This document shows, piece after piece, positions 48,906 to 57,827 of a stretch of DNA of 63,099 bases (position 1 is the stretch's first letter; the number at the start of each line of letters is the position of its first letter). The stretch lies in assembly GCA_002449845.1 (NCBI GenBank), contig DJXW01000023.1, positions 1 through 63,099 on the forward strand, given 5' to 3'. This DNA comes from Prevotella sp. UBA6994. Lineage in GTDB: Bacteria > Bacteroidota > Bacteroidia > Bacteroidales > Bacteroidaceae. The position numbers were made by a program, and so were the translations under genes. The notes beneath the pieces are model-generated. The model did no database searches and was not told where the DNA came from. It saw only the letters and a list, made by a program, of their open reading frames with translations.

Positions 48906-51608
48906 ATGGCTAAAACGAAAGAAGAAATACAAGAACTGTTATCAAATCCTTTATTTGTAGAGGGACAAAAGAGCAACTATATATCAATTTCTGAAAAAGG
49001 TGATATTACCTATATTGAGTATCATTGCAAAAATGGTGCGAAACGAAAGTTGCAGAATCCTGAGGAGTTTGTGCAGGCAACAGCATTTTTGAGGCTGATA
49101 ATTGAATATAACTATTCACCTCTGAACATTTCTGTAAATGAATCTGTTCAAGAAGGCTCCTCAACAAAGGAGGCTGATATCATTGTTTACAATGACAATA
49201 ATAAAAAGATACTGATTGTTGTCGAGTGTAAGAAAGAAGATATTAACGAACGTCAATTTCAGATTGCTGTCGACCAAGCATATACATACGCTCATGCTCT
49301 TGCAGGTCAATATGTTTGGGTAACATCTGGTATCAGAAATGAGTATTTTGAGATAGTTGAGCTATTCCCTGTTGAAAGGATAAGTATCTCTGATATTCCT
49401 AGGAAAGATGGAAAGGTTGACAGATTCAAATATGTAAAAGGTGGAAGAGAACCTCAGCCAGGAACAAAAGCAGAACTAATGCAGAAATTCAAATCTGCGC
49501 ATGATGCATTGTGGGGCGGTGGTGCACTAGCTCCAACAACTGCTTTTGATGAATTGGATAAACTAATTTTCTGCAAAATATGGGATGAGAAATGGAAAGA
49601 AAATGATCCGAAGTCAAAAGGAGAGCCTTTTGCTTTTCAGATAATATCATATCTAGAAGATCATGATGATAAGCAAAACACTAAAGCAAAGACAGAACTT
49701 GAAAAACGAGTTCGGCAACTATATGAACAAGGGAGGAAAAAGGATCCAGAGGTATTTAAGGATGACATCAAACTTGATAAGCATAAAATATATACTGTTG
49801 TCCAATATTTACAAGACATTAATTTGTCTAAGACAGATTTAGATTCGAAAGGATTGGCTTTCCAGAAATTCATGGGCGAGTTCTTCCGTGGTGACTTTGG
49901 GCAATTTTTCACACCTGATTCTATTGTGGACTTTATAGTGAAGTCTATAGGAATTAATAAAGATTGGAAGATTCTTGACACATCCTGTGGCAGTGGTGGA
50001 TTCCTTTTACATGCATTGAAAGAAGTACGAGATGAAGCCGATAATATCTATGATGATGAAATTGGCAGTGCTTCATGGAAGAATTATTGGCATGAGTTTG
50101 CAGAAAAGCATCTTTACGGAATCGAGATCAATGAGCAAATCTCCCGTGTGGCTAAAATGAATATGATTATTCATGATGATGGTCATACTAATATCATCAC
50201 AAATGATGGTTTAAAGAACAATAAAGCAATAGAGATAGAAAACAGAAATCTGAATTTTCAAGATGGTACTTTCGATTTGATAATGACCAATCCACCGTTT
50301 GGTTCTTCTGTGAAAGCGGATGAAGTAGGTTATTATAAAGAATACGAGTTTTTTGAAAAAAATCTCGGTATTACGGAATTAAAAGATCGCATTATTGATG
50401 ACAATAATAAGAACAAGTGGTGCACTTCTCAAAATACGGAGGTATTGTTTTTGGAGCGGTGTTACAAATACTTAAATGAAGAAACCGGATACTTAGCTAT
50501 TGTCATTCCAGATGGTGTTTTAACAAATTCCACAAGTCAGTATGTACGCGATTGGATTTTAGAGCATTATAGAATTTTAGCGGTTGTTTCTTTACCACTA
50601 CATACATTTTCACATGTAAAAGCAGGAGTGAAGTCCTCTATTTTATTCTTAAAGAAACACCCAAAAGAGTTGACCAGGAAATTTGAACAGGCCCTAACAG
50701 AAATAAAAATCCAAGTTCGAAAAGAAAAAGGATTAGATAAAGAACATCGTTCTGAAAAAATTCTAGAACTTTACAAGGAATCTTTTTTCAACAACTCTGA
50801 AAATTATGATATTCAGATGTATGATGTTAAAAATGTTGGCTATGATGCAACAGGAAAAACGGTAGACGGAAACGAACTTGTTTCAGTTGCAAATGAAATC
50901 AGATCCTATTTTTCTAATTCAAGAATAAAATCAATACAAAAACTGAGTCTGACACAAAAGGTTTCTTCCATTATAGGCGATAGGTTTGATGTTCAGTTTC
51001 ATGCGGGAATTAAATCCGTACTTGAAACCATAAAAGTTGTTCCTCATAAATTATTAGGTGAAATTGCTGAGTTTTCTTCAGAAGGATGGGATCAAAAGTC
51101 TTTATTCGTTGATACGTTCCCATATATTGAAATAAGTGCAATAGACACCTTAACAGGAAATATTGCAAATATTGAATCCATTCCGATAAAAGATGCACCA
51201 AGTCGGGCAAAAAGAATAGTTAGGAAGAATGATATCTTGGTATCAATGACAAGGCCTAGTCGTGGTGCTATATCCCTATATGATAGAGATAATATATCTA
51301 TTGCTTCTACTGGTTTTGCAATAATTAGAGGAACTGACAAATGTATACTAAAAGAGTATTTATTCATGGTGCTAAGAACTCCACTTTCATTGGAGCAGAT
51401 GGCTCTAAGAAGCACCGGTGGTAATTATCCTGCAATTATTGAATCTGAGTTGAAAAAAGTTATTATTCCCATTCCTACACTTGAAGTTCAAAAAAACATA
51501 ATTGAAATAATTTCAAAAATGAGATATAAGGCAGAACAACTAAAAAAAGAAAGTGACGCTTTGTTAGAAGAAGCAAAACAAAAGATGGAAAAATTAATAT
51601 TAGAATAG
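48906..51608 (+). CDS. Single-chain restriction-modification enzyme: HsdR_N-like nuclease, N6-adenine methylase, specificity domain
   Basis: The product is 900 residues. Residues about 30-180 are a PD-(D/E)xK-type nuclease domain of HsdR_N kind (ADIIVYNDNNK, then LIVVECKKED: D91, E107, K109). Residues about 200-640 are a type I-like methylase: FGQFFTPDSIVDFIVKS, the SAM-binding DTSCGSGGFLLHAL (about 358) and NPPFG (about 461). Residues about 700-900 are a type I specificity-like domain (LGEIAEFSSEGWDQKS, then GNYPAIIESELKKVIIPIP). This nuclease-methylase-TRD order matches type IIG/IIL-like enzymes, not type I holoenzymes with an ATP motor. It would both cut and methylate DNA at one site. Its immediate neighbours are unusual for such enzymes. 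Confidence 0.85.
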   Translation: MAKTKEEIQELLSNPLFVEGQKSNYISISEKGDITYIEYHCKNGAKRKLQNPEEFVQATAFLRLIIEYNYSPLNISVNESVQEGSSTKEADIIVYNDNNKKILIVVECKKEDINERQFQIAVDQAYTYAHALAGQYVWVTSGIRNEYFEIVELFPVERISISDIPRKDGKVDRFKYVKGGREPQPGTKAELMQKFKSAHDALWGGGALAPTTAFDELDKLIFCKIWDEKWKENDPKSKGEPFAFQIISYLEDHDDKQNTKAKTELEKRVRQLYEQGRKKDPEVFKDDIKLDKHKIYTVVQYLQDINLSKTDLDSKGLAFQKFMGEFFRGDFGQFFTPDSIVDFIVKSIGINKDWKILDTSCGSGGFLLHALKEVRDEADNIYDDEIGSASWKNYWHEFAEKHLYGIEINEQISRVAKMNMIIHDDGHTNIITNDGLKNNKAIEIENRNLNFQDGTFDLIMTNPPFGSSVKADEVGYYKEYEFFEKNLGITELKDRIIDDNNKNKWCTSQNTEVLFLERCYKYLNEETGYLAIVIPDGVLTNSTSQYVRDWILEHYRILAVVSLPLHTFSHVKAGVKSSILFLKKHPKELTRKFEQALTEIKIQVRKEKGLDKEHRSEKILELYKESFFNNSENYDIQMYDVKNVGYDATGKTVDGNELVSVANEIRSYFSNSRIKSIQKLSLTQKVSSIIGDRFDVQFHAGIKSVLETIKVVPHKLLGEIAEFSSEGWDQKSLFVDTFPYIEISAIDTLTGNIANIESIPIKDAPSRAKRIVRKNDILVSMTRPSRGAISLYDRDNISIASTGFAIIRGTDKCILKEYLFMVLRTPLSLEQMALRSTGGNYPAIIESELKKVIIPIPTLEVQKNIIEIISKMRYKAEQLKKESDALLEEAKQKMEKLILE

Positions 51609-51610
51609 TT

Positions 51611-53422
51611 ATGGCAAAGTTAGAAGGAATTATATATAAAACATTTGACCATTATGTGGTTTTGAGAGGTTTTGCCCCCATCAAGGATTTAGCTGAGATA
51701 TCTCATAAACCAGACTCGTATCAACGTCCTGCAATTACTTCACATAAAGATGACATTATAAGGTTCTTGGGTGATAACAATAATGAATACAGATACTTCC
51801 CTGAAATAACATTGGCTTGTAGAGTTAATAATTACGAAGAACTAATTCGAAGTATTGGCGGTGCAAATGATGTGGATTGGGAGGATGCAAAAGTTGTTCC
51901 TGGTTTGAAAGTATTATGTCAAAAGTTGCCGATTACAAGTTATAGAGCACGTCATGCACATCTTGTAAAACATAATAACAATGATCTTGTTCGTGTTGAT
52001 GGCAACCACCGATTGGAATCTTTTGATAATGAAGACGACGAAATCTGGTTAGAGTACAATATTAAAGAAATTGGAAAGTTAATAGTGCCATTTACTGTCA
52101 TCTTCTCTAATGCCGATGTTGCTGATAAATTTGAAGCAGGTATTTTCCATAACATCAATTTTAAGCAAGAACCACTTAGATTAGAGGCCAGTTTAAGGAT
52201 AATTATAGATGTTGATGCGTTTGAAGATAAGGAAAAACTTGGGAATGAATATCCTTTAGCAATACAGTTAATTAAACACATAGAAAATGCTGATTTTAGA
52301 AGTATCCCATGGCTCCGAAATCATAATAGCATTGAGAGAGATTATTATAGAACATCATGTTTGAGGATTATTCAGCTTCTTCAAAAACAAGAAAATGTTA
52401 TTCTGAAGAAAAAGGAAGAAGCAGAAAAGTTATACAAGAATAGTAATAGTGAGTATAAAGAAAAAGAGAATTCAACAAAATCAACAGACGAAGAAATCGT
52501 GTCTTTGCAGAATTCATTACGTCAACAAGAAATTGAATATCCTGATTTTAGATTCCGAAGTGAATATCGAGAGACAAAGGATAAGCTAAAGAATGCTAAG
52601 AACCGCTATACGATAATAGTTCGAGAAAGAGACGAACTTAAACATTCCTTGCATTATTATAATTATGTTGCTACTAAATGTACCAATTATTTACAAAAAA
52701 TTAAAGATGTAAATAGTATTGAGAATGTAATATATAAACTCCAATCAGTCTATAATGAATTTGATGAGCTCCAACGGGGTAATATCGCTTTTCTTTGTGC
52801 TATGGTATACTATGCGCTTTTAGACGAAACCCAATTGAATGCCTTTATAAAATGGGCGCAGATGAATGGTATAAACCAAATAGTAAGCCCTGATGATCTG
52901 TCAGTAGATTCATCATCAAATCTCATCGATATGTTTGAACAAATATATCAATCAAAAAAGAATGAGGTATTTGTTTCTATGCAATTTGGAGATTCCCAGA
53001 GCGAACTGATTTACGAAAAAATTATACGGGCAATAGAGTTTTTCAATCAAAAACATAGCGACATTCGTTTGAATTTGCACCCAATTAGAATAGACAGGAC
53101 AATAGAACAAAACACATATTCTATTCAGGATAAAATATTGGATGCTATTCAGAGTTGCAGTCTGATAATTGCAGATTTAAGTAGCCACAACATTAATGTG
53201 TATCATGAAATAGGATATGCTATGGGTATTGCAAAATCAAATAGAATGATACCGAACATGATTCTTTTATATAAAGAGGATACAGACCATAATAAAGACA
53301 AAACAGATGTTGATAAATTTGTAGGGTTTAATCTTCGCAATTTATCTCAATTGCGATTTAAAGACTATGACCAACTTGTAGAAGGTCTGGTTAAACGATT
53401 GGAAAAACATTATGGAGTATAG
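51611..53422 (+). CDS. DGNHR (DndB/DGQHR-like) domain fused to a nucleoside-deoxyribosyltransferase-like domain
   Basis: The product is 603 residues. The N-terminal part contains VRVDGNHRLESF (residues 128-139), close to the DGQHR signature of DndB/DUF262-type regulators, which sense or read DNA state. Residues about 265-350 are rich in K, E and Q and predict a coiled coil. Residues 451-603 match the nucleoside 2-deoxyribosyltransferase/TIR-like fold: NEVFVSMQFGD, then SCSLIIADLSSHNINVYHEIGYAMG (about 515-539), with the D-L-S/T-x-x-N-x-N-V-x-x-E pattern that binds a nucleotide or NAD. That suggests a sensor joined to a nucleotide-degrading effector. It is 2 bases after the R-M gene and 30 bases before the HEPN-like gene. 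Confidence 0.65.
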   Translation: MAKLEGIIYKTFDHYVVLRGFAPIKDLAEISHKPDSYQRPAITSHKDDIIRFLGDNNNEYRYFPEITLACRVNNYEELIRSIGGANDVDWEDAKVVPGLKVLCQKLPITSYRARHAHLVKHNNNDLVRVDGNHRLESFDNEDDEIWLEYNIKEIGKLIVPFTVIFSNADVADKFEAGIFHNINFKQEPLRLEASLRIIIDVDAFEDKEKLGNEYPLAIQLIKHIENADFRSIPWLRNHNSIERDYYRTSCLRIIQLLQKQENVILKKKEEAEKLYKNSNSEYKEKENSTKSTDEEIVSLQNSLRQQEIEYPDFRFRSEYRETKDKLKNAKNRYTIIVRERDELKHSLHYYNYVATKCTNYLQKIKDVNSIENVIYKLQSVYNEFDELQRGNIAFLCAMVYYALLDETQLNAFIKWAQMNGINQIVSPDDLSVDSSSNLIDMFEQIYQSKKNEVFVSMQFGDSQSELIYEKIIRAIEFFNQKHSDIRLNLHPIRIDRTIEQNTYSIQDKILDAIQSCSLIIADLSSHNINVYHEIGYAMGIAKSNRMIPNMILLYKEDTDHNKDKTDVDKFVGFNLRNLSQLRFKDYDQLVEGLVKRLEKHYGV

Positions 53423-53452
53423 AATGAGGCTAGAAAAATAAAAAATCGAACA

Positions 53453-55474
53453 ATGCAAGACCGTGTATGTTATTATTCTAAGGATGATTTATTTGCAGGG
53501 CACTATCTGGAGATGGCAGAAAAACGCATCCAGGAAGTAGCAAAAGGTGATGTGCCTACAGATTTGGAAGGCATCATTGAACTTTGGCATATCAAGCGCA
53601 TGATGGATGATGAATGTAGGTTTTCAGAATGGACAGATGAGTATTATAATACATTGAAGCAATCCACAAATGAATATAGCAGTATAATAGCAAAATTCTT
53701 TAACGGTCTAGATCCTCAAATGCTCAAAATTGAGTTTGAGCAAATGGAGTGGACGTATAAAAAGACTTTCTGGCAAATAATAGATGCATACAAACTATAT
53801 AAACTAATTGAACCAGAAGCTTTACGTGAGATATTGACTGCAAATATCAATAATTTACGTGAAGTTTTAGAGTGTCAAGGTATAGTTGAAAAGTTTAGAA
53901 GTGTTATACGTGAAATACTTTTGAGCAATGTAAATAGTGCTCATATTATTCTAGATAAGTATGTCGCTAAACGGGACATATATCGAGATGTAGAGATATA
54001 TCTTCCATCAAATCTTACTATTGAAGATAAAGAGCAGATACTTATCAATTATTTACAGGGTGATAATCCTAATGTGAACTATGTAAGGTTGATTACCCAA
54101 ATAAAAGATGATAAGAATAATATAAAGATTTCGCCCAAGACAAGACTTCTTGCTAATAGATTGGAAAAGAAACTTAACGAAGAACTTTTGAATGATCCAA
54201 GGACGGTGACAACGCATTGGGCAGTAGAAGTCCAATTTGTTGATAAAGAAGAGGCGAAACCTGTTGGATTTAAAATTAACGAAAAAGGAATCCCAACTTA
54301 CATTTATAGTATTCCATATATAAGAGAATGTGACAATACAAGACGTGTTGTAAATTGCATTTCACTTTTTGGATGGTTAAATAAACACTTCTTGGTAAAT
54401 CTGATAAATAAGAGATCTGAGGTTGACACAATAGAATCCTCATTAATAGATAAAGGACGAGACTCTTATCCTTCTTATATGAAGTTTGATCATAAAAACA
54501 GGTTTTCATTGTACCAACTATATGCATATGAAGAGGTGTTGAAAAAGAATGGCAGTTCTATTGAAAACGAATTAAAGCAGTTTTATGAGTGTCACCTAAA
54601 AGAGGAATATGATTATCCAGGTTTGCCTATAAACTTGCCCAATGTTGATGATTCTGCATTAAACAAATGTCGCGTATTATGCCCAGAACTAGATGCTGTT
54701 GTACATCAGTACAGCGCATTTGTGGAAGAAAATGAAATAGACAAGGATTTAATTAGCTTATCAAAGCCATTGAAGGTCGAAGAAGGTAAAAGTTTATTGG
54801 CTAATAAATATTATGAAATAGCAGAAGGTAATAATGAGATACAGAATGTACTATGGGGAATATTAGGCTCTGGAAATTCTATATTGTCTCATGTTGCCCC
54901 ATTTAAAGATAAAAATTATCATTCTTTGATAGAACTACTTGAGAATGAGACGAATGTTCTATATTCGAATTATGCAGAATTCCAGAAGCATCATTTAGAT
55001 TTCCTTATACAACAGGAGATTATTGGTGTCAATTCTGACGGATGTATTTATATTGTTAACCAATCAACAATCAAGGTCTTGAGGTCTTTATGGGAATATG
55101 GAGTATGCTCATATTGGCATTATAATGATGAAGAACGGCAAGTTCTTGATGAGATGCTTGCAAAGGGATGGCTTGTGAAAGATGATCACTTGTTAAGCAA
55201 ACCTGAACGTGACTACTTTAGTTATTATCTTGATAACAGTAAATTTACTAATGGTATGGCTTATCGGAATCATTATATGCACGGGAGTACACCTCCAGTA
55301 GAAGATGAAAATAAACATTCTGTAGCATACATAATTTTTCTTAAATTGCTAACCATTTTGTTATTGAAGATAGAAGATGACTTATGGTTAGCAAAGAGAG
55401 CATTTGCAATTCATGCAATTAATGAGATTGAGGATAAGAAGAATCCTTCAAATAAGCAGAGAAATATCAATTAA
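53453..55474 (+). CDS. Large unknown protein with a C-terminal HEPN-like RNase motif
   Basis: The product is 673 residues. The bulk is helical with no recognised domain. Near the end, MAYRNHYMHGSTPP (residues 602-615) gives R605-x4-H610, the RNase motif of HEPN domains, in a helix followed by KHSVAYIIFLKLLTILLLK, as in several abortive-infection proteins. It probably cleaves RNA on activation. It is the last gene of the XRE-RM-DGNHR operon. The call rests mostly on the motif and its setting; the N-terminal 600 residues are unassigned. Confidence 0.5.
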   Translation: MQDRVCYYSKDDLFAGHYLEMAEKRIQEVAKGDVPTDLEGIIELWHIKRMMDDECRFSEWTDEYYNTLKQSTNEYSSIIAKFFNGLDPQMLKIEFEQMEWTYKKTFWQIIDAYKLYKLIEPEALREILTANINNLREVLECQGIVEKFRSVIREILLSNVNSAHIILDKYVAKRDIYRDVEIYLPSNLTIEDKEQILINYLQGDNPNVNYVRLITQIKDDKNNIKISPKTRLLANRLEKKLNEELLNDPRTVTTHWAVEVQFVDKEEAKPVGFKINEKGIPTYIYSIPYIRECDNTRRVVNCISLFGWLNKHFLVNLINKRSEVDTIESSLIDKGRDSYPSYMKFDHKNRFSLYQLYAYEEVLKKNGSSIENELKQFYECHLKEEYDYPGLPINLPNVDDSALNKCRVLCPELDAVVHQYSAFVEENEIDKDLISLSKPLKVEEGKSLLANKYYEIAEGNNEIQNVLWGILGSGNSILSHVAPFKDKNYHSLIELLENETNVLYSNYAEFQKHHLDFLIQQEIIGVNSDGCIYIVNQSTIKVLRSLWEYGVCSYWHYNDEERQVLDEMLAKGWLVKDDHLLSKPERDYFSYYLDNSKFTNGMAYRNHYMHGSTPPVEDENKHSVAYIIFLKLLTILLLKIEDDLWLAKRAFAIHAINEIEDKKNPSNKQRNIN

Positions 55475-55483
55475 AATAATCAT

Positions 55484-55579
55484 ATGGGCAAAACAGTAAC
55501 AACATATCTAATAGACAGAGCTCCGAAAGGGACTCAATATGTGTTTAATTGCTGGTTAACTCTCATGATTAGTGGGTAA
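55484..55579 (+). pseudogene. N-terminal stub of a GIY-YIG/DUF4357-type nuclease gene
   Basis: Thirty-one codons read MGKTVTTYLID, then APKGTQYVFN, which I recognise as the usual opening of Bacteroidetes GIY-YIG family proteins. They end at an early TAA after unrelated residues. No GIY-YIG core follows. This is a truncated scrap in the 320-base gap between two operons. Confidence 0.4.
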
Positions 55580-55633
55580 ATATAATACACTTAATGGGTA
55601 ACTAAAAAAGAGATGTTTATTACAAAATGAATT

Positions 55634-55774
55634 ATGGCAGGAGTAAACATATTTATAAGTTCTACATGCTATGACTTGTCGCAAGTCAGGCCAGATTTGC
55701 GTGACTTCATATCAGGCTTAGGGCATAATCCGAGGATGTCGGAACAAAATGATTTCCCAATAATCCCGTTATAA
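55634..55774 (+). pseudogene. N-terminal stub of a DUF4062 gene
   Basis: Forty-six codons read VNIFISSTCYDLSQVRPDLRD, then FISGLGHNPRMSEQNDFPI, the standard first 45 residues of a DUF4062 (TIR-like) protein, then stop. The intact DUF4062 gene that follows at 55794 is a different paralogue. Deletion at the boundary is likely. Confidence 0.55.
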
Positions 55775-55793
55775 GGAATAAGACACTTATTAT

Positions 55794-56354
55794 ATGGATA
55801 GAAAAATAAAGATAATGGTTGGTTCAACTGTATATGGTTTTGAAAATGAACTATATCAGATTGTGGCTCTGCTGCATTCTATGGGCTATGAGGTACTAAA
55901 TTCACACGTGGGGACAATCAAGGTGAATCCCAATTTGTCTAATTTGGAGAACTGCCTAAATGCTGTTGACGAATGTGATATATTCTTGGGAATCATTAGG
56001 ACTCATTATGGTACAGGGATTATTGGTGATAAAAACATTGCATTTGAAGAAATTAAAAGAGCTATGGAGCAGCATAAACCTTATTGGTTTATGGTGCATC
56101 GGGATGTCGTCTTTGCCAGGAAACTATTCGGGAAGATAAAAGGAGCCGATAAAATTGAAATACACAGAAACGACTTCTTTGACAAGCGATGCTTGGATGT
56201 TTATGAATATGTAATAAAAACAGGCACTGCAATATCGGAACGTACAGGGAATTGGGCACAAGAGTTTTATAGTATTAATGACATCTTTACGTTTATCAAT
56301 ACGCAGTTTGGCGACAAGAATTTTGTAGAATCCATTTTGAAGCAAGGAAAATAA
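55794..56354 (+). CDS. DUF4062 (TIR-like) protein
   Basis: The product is 186 residues. It has the DUF4062 pattern: IKIMVGSTVYGFENELYQI, then LENCLNAVDECDIFLGIIRTHYGTG (about residues 55-79) and FEEIKRAMEQHKPYWFMVH. The fold is related to TIR and may bind or cleave NAD or nucleotides; the catalytic glutamate cannot be assigned with confidence. It lies 3 bases before the AlbA/Schlafen gene and is presumably co-transcribed. This two-gene arrangement suggests sensor and effector halves, but which is which is unknown. Confidence 0.75.
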   Translation: MDRKIKIMVGSTVYGFENELYQIVALLHSMGYEVLNSHVGTIKVNPNLSNLENCLNAVDECDIFLGIIRTHYGTGIIGDKNIAFEEIKRAMEQHKPYWFMVHRDVVFARKLFGKIKGADKIEIHRNDFFDKRCLDVYEYVIKTGTAISERTGNWAQEFYSINDIFTFINTQFGDKNFVESILKQGK

Positions 56355-56357
56355 GTT

Positions 56358-57794
56358 ATGGATAATAAGTTCATTATAGATAATCTGCTTATGCAGAACG
56401 AAAGTGAGCATTTAGAGTTTAAGGCTCATTTTGACGAGCGTATCGTTGCCAAGGATGTAACGGCAATGCTGAATGGTAGTGGGGGAACGATTCTTATTGG
56501 TGTCAATGAAGAAAAGGCTGTTGTGGGTGTGTCATTAGACTTAAATGTAAAGAAGTTGCTTCATTCTTTGATGAACAAAATACGTCCATCAGCCCCTATT
56601 GATGTCCAATCTGTGGAATATGAGGGCAAGACCGTTCTTTTAATAAGTGTCTGGGAAGGTGCTCAGAAGCCTTATCTGTATGAGGGAACAATCTATCAGA
56701 AGGTGGGCTCAGAAGGAAGTATTGCATCAGCTGAGGCAATTAGCAATATGTTGCAAGACAGAAAGGAATCGGACTATAATTGGGAAAGGATGCCAGTCCT
56801 GAGTGCAGATATAGAGGACTTGGATATGGCTGAAGTCCGAAAAACGATAGATGGATTCTATACACTGAAAGGTAATAGGTTTCAGGATGAAGAAGAATTC
56901 CTGATGAATGAAGGACTGCTTCGGAATGGTAATTTGACGAATGCTTGTATCATGCTTTATGCAAAGAATCCAGGACGTTTTATTCCTCAGACAGCAATGA
57001 GGCTTTCTGTCTATTCTTCTGATTCACCAGCAGATTTGATAGATGCTCATGTGTTCGATGGCTGTATCTTTAGAAATGTTGATGCTATCTTTCAGTTCTT
57101 AGATATGACTTATTCTAAAAGTGTTAAGGTTGACGGGGTGTACAGAACAGAGAAATGGAATTATCCAAGGATTGCTGTACGGGAAGGCATTATGAACGCT
57201 ATCGTGCACAGGGATTATAATGCAGTCAATGGGTTTATGAACATTTTGATTTTTCCTAATCGCATGGAAATCATTTGTTATGGGAAGCCCCTTATCAACT
57301 TGACCGGAAACTTCTTGTCAGCAGGCTATTCTGTATTACGCAACCCAGACATTGCTCATCATTGTTATTATCGTCAACTGATAGAGATGATGGGAACAGG
57401 AATCCCCAGAATGATTCAGGATAGTAAAACGAATGGGTTTGATATCCCCGAATTTGTTGTGACTAATGATATAGTAAAGGTCACCTTCCCTAATATTATG
57501 CATCTTCGTGAGGAAAACAGAAATACCGATGATTTGAGGCTATATTTTGAGGGAATAATTGAGGGAATAATTGAGGGAATAAGAAATGATGTGAAGAGTA
57601 AACTGGTAACAATTCTTTGCTTATTGCATGAACGACCAGGACTGAGAGCAAATGTTATAGGAGAACAAACCAATATACCTGTTAAAAGCATAGAGCGATA
57701 TGTGAATCTACTTAAAAATGCGGGACTTCTATATTATTCTGGTGCAAAAAATACTGGCGGGTATTACTTGTCTAATCATATCCTGAGGGAATAA
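56358..57794 (+). CDS. AlbA/Schlafen-type ATP-binding protein
   Basis: The product is 478 residues. The N-terminal AlbA_2/Schlafen core has SEHLEFKAHFDERIVAKDV (about residues 15-33) and GSGGTILIGVNEE. The middle contains the HATPase_c_4-like segment REGIMNAIVHRDYN (about 276-289) and GTGIPRMIQDSKTNGF. The C terminus is a winged helix (ANVIGEQTNIPVKSIERYV). A linker near residue 400 has three in-frame copies of the 12-base unit encoding EGII, a hypervariable feature of this family. Roles include transcription control and RNA or DNA targeting; here a defence role is inferred from the neighbours. Confidence 0.8.
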   Translation: MDNKFIIDNLLMQNESEHLEFKAHFDERIVAKDVTAMLNGSGGTILIGVNEEKAVVGVSLDLNVKKLLHSLMNKIRPSAPIDVQSVEYEGKTVLLISVWEGAQKPYLYEGTIYQKVGSEGSIASAEAISNMLQDRKESDYNWERMPVLSADIEDLDMAEVRKTIDGFYTLKGNRFQDEEEFLMNEGLLRNGNLTNACIMLYAKNPGRFIPQTAMRLSVYSSDSPADLIDAHVFDGCIFRNVDAIFQFLDMTYSKSVKVDGVYRTEKWNYPRIAVREGIMNAIVHRDYNAVNGFMNILIFPNRMEIICYGKPLINLTGNFLSAGYSVLRNPDIAHHCYYRQLIEMMGTGIPRMIQDSKTNGFDIPEFVVTNDIVKVTFPNIMHLREENRNTDDLRLYFEGIIEGIIEGIRNDVKSKLVTILCLLHERPGLRANVIGEQTNIPVKSIERYVNLLKNAGLLYYSGAKNTGGYYLSNHILRE

Positions 57795-57827
57795 ATGAGG
57801 GAATAGATAAGGGATTGAACAACGGAA

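Noticed and set aside
48906..51608. Classical type I R-M system or BREX
   Set aside because: There is no separate HsdR motor with helicase motifs, no separate HsdS gene and no BREX genes; the three activities are in one chain.
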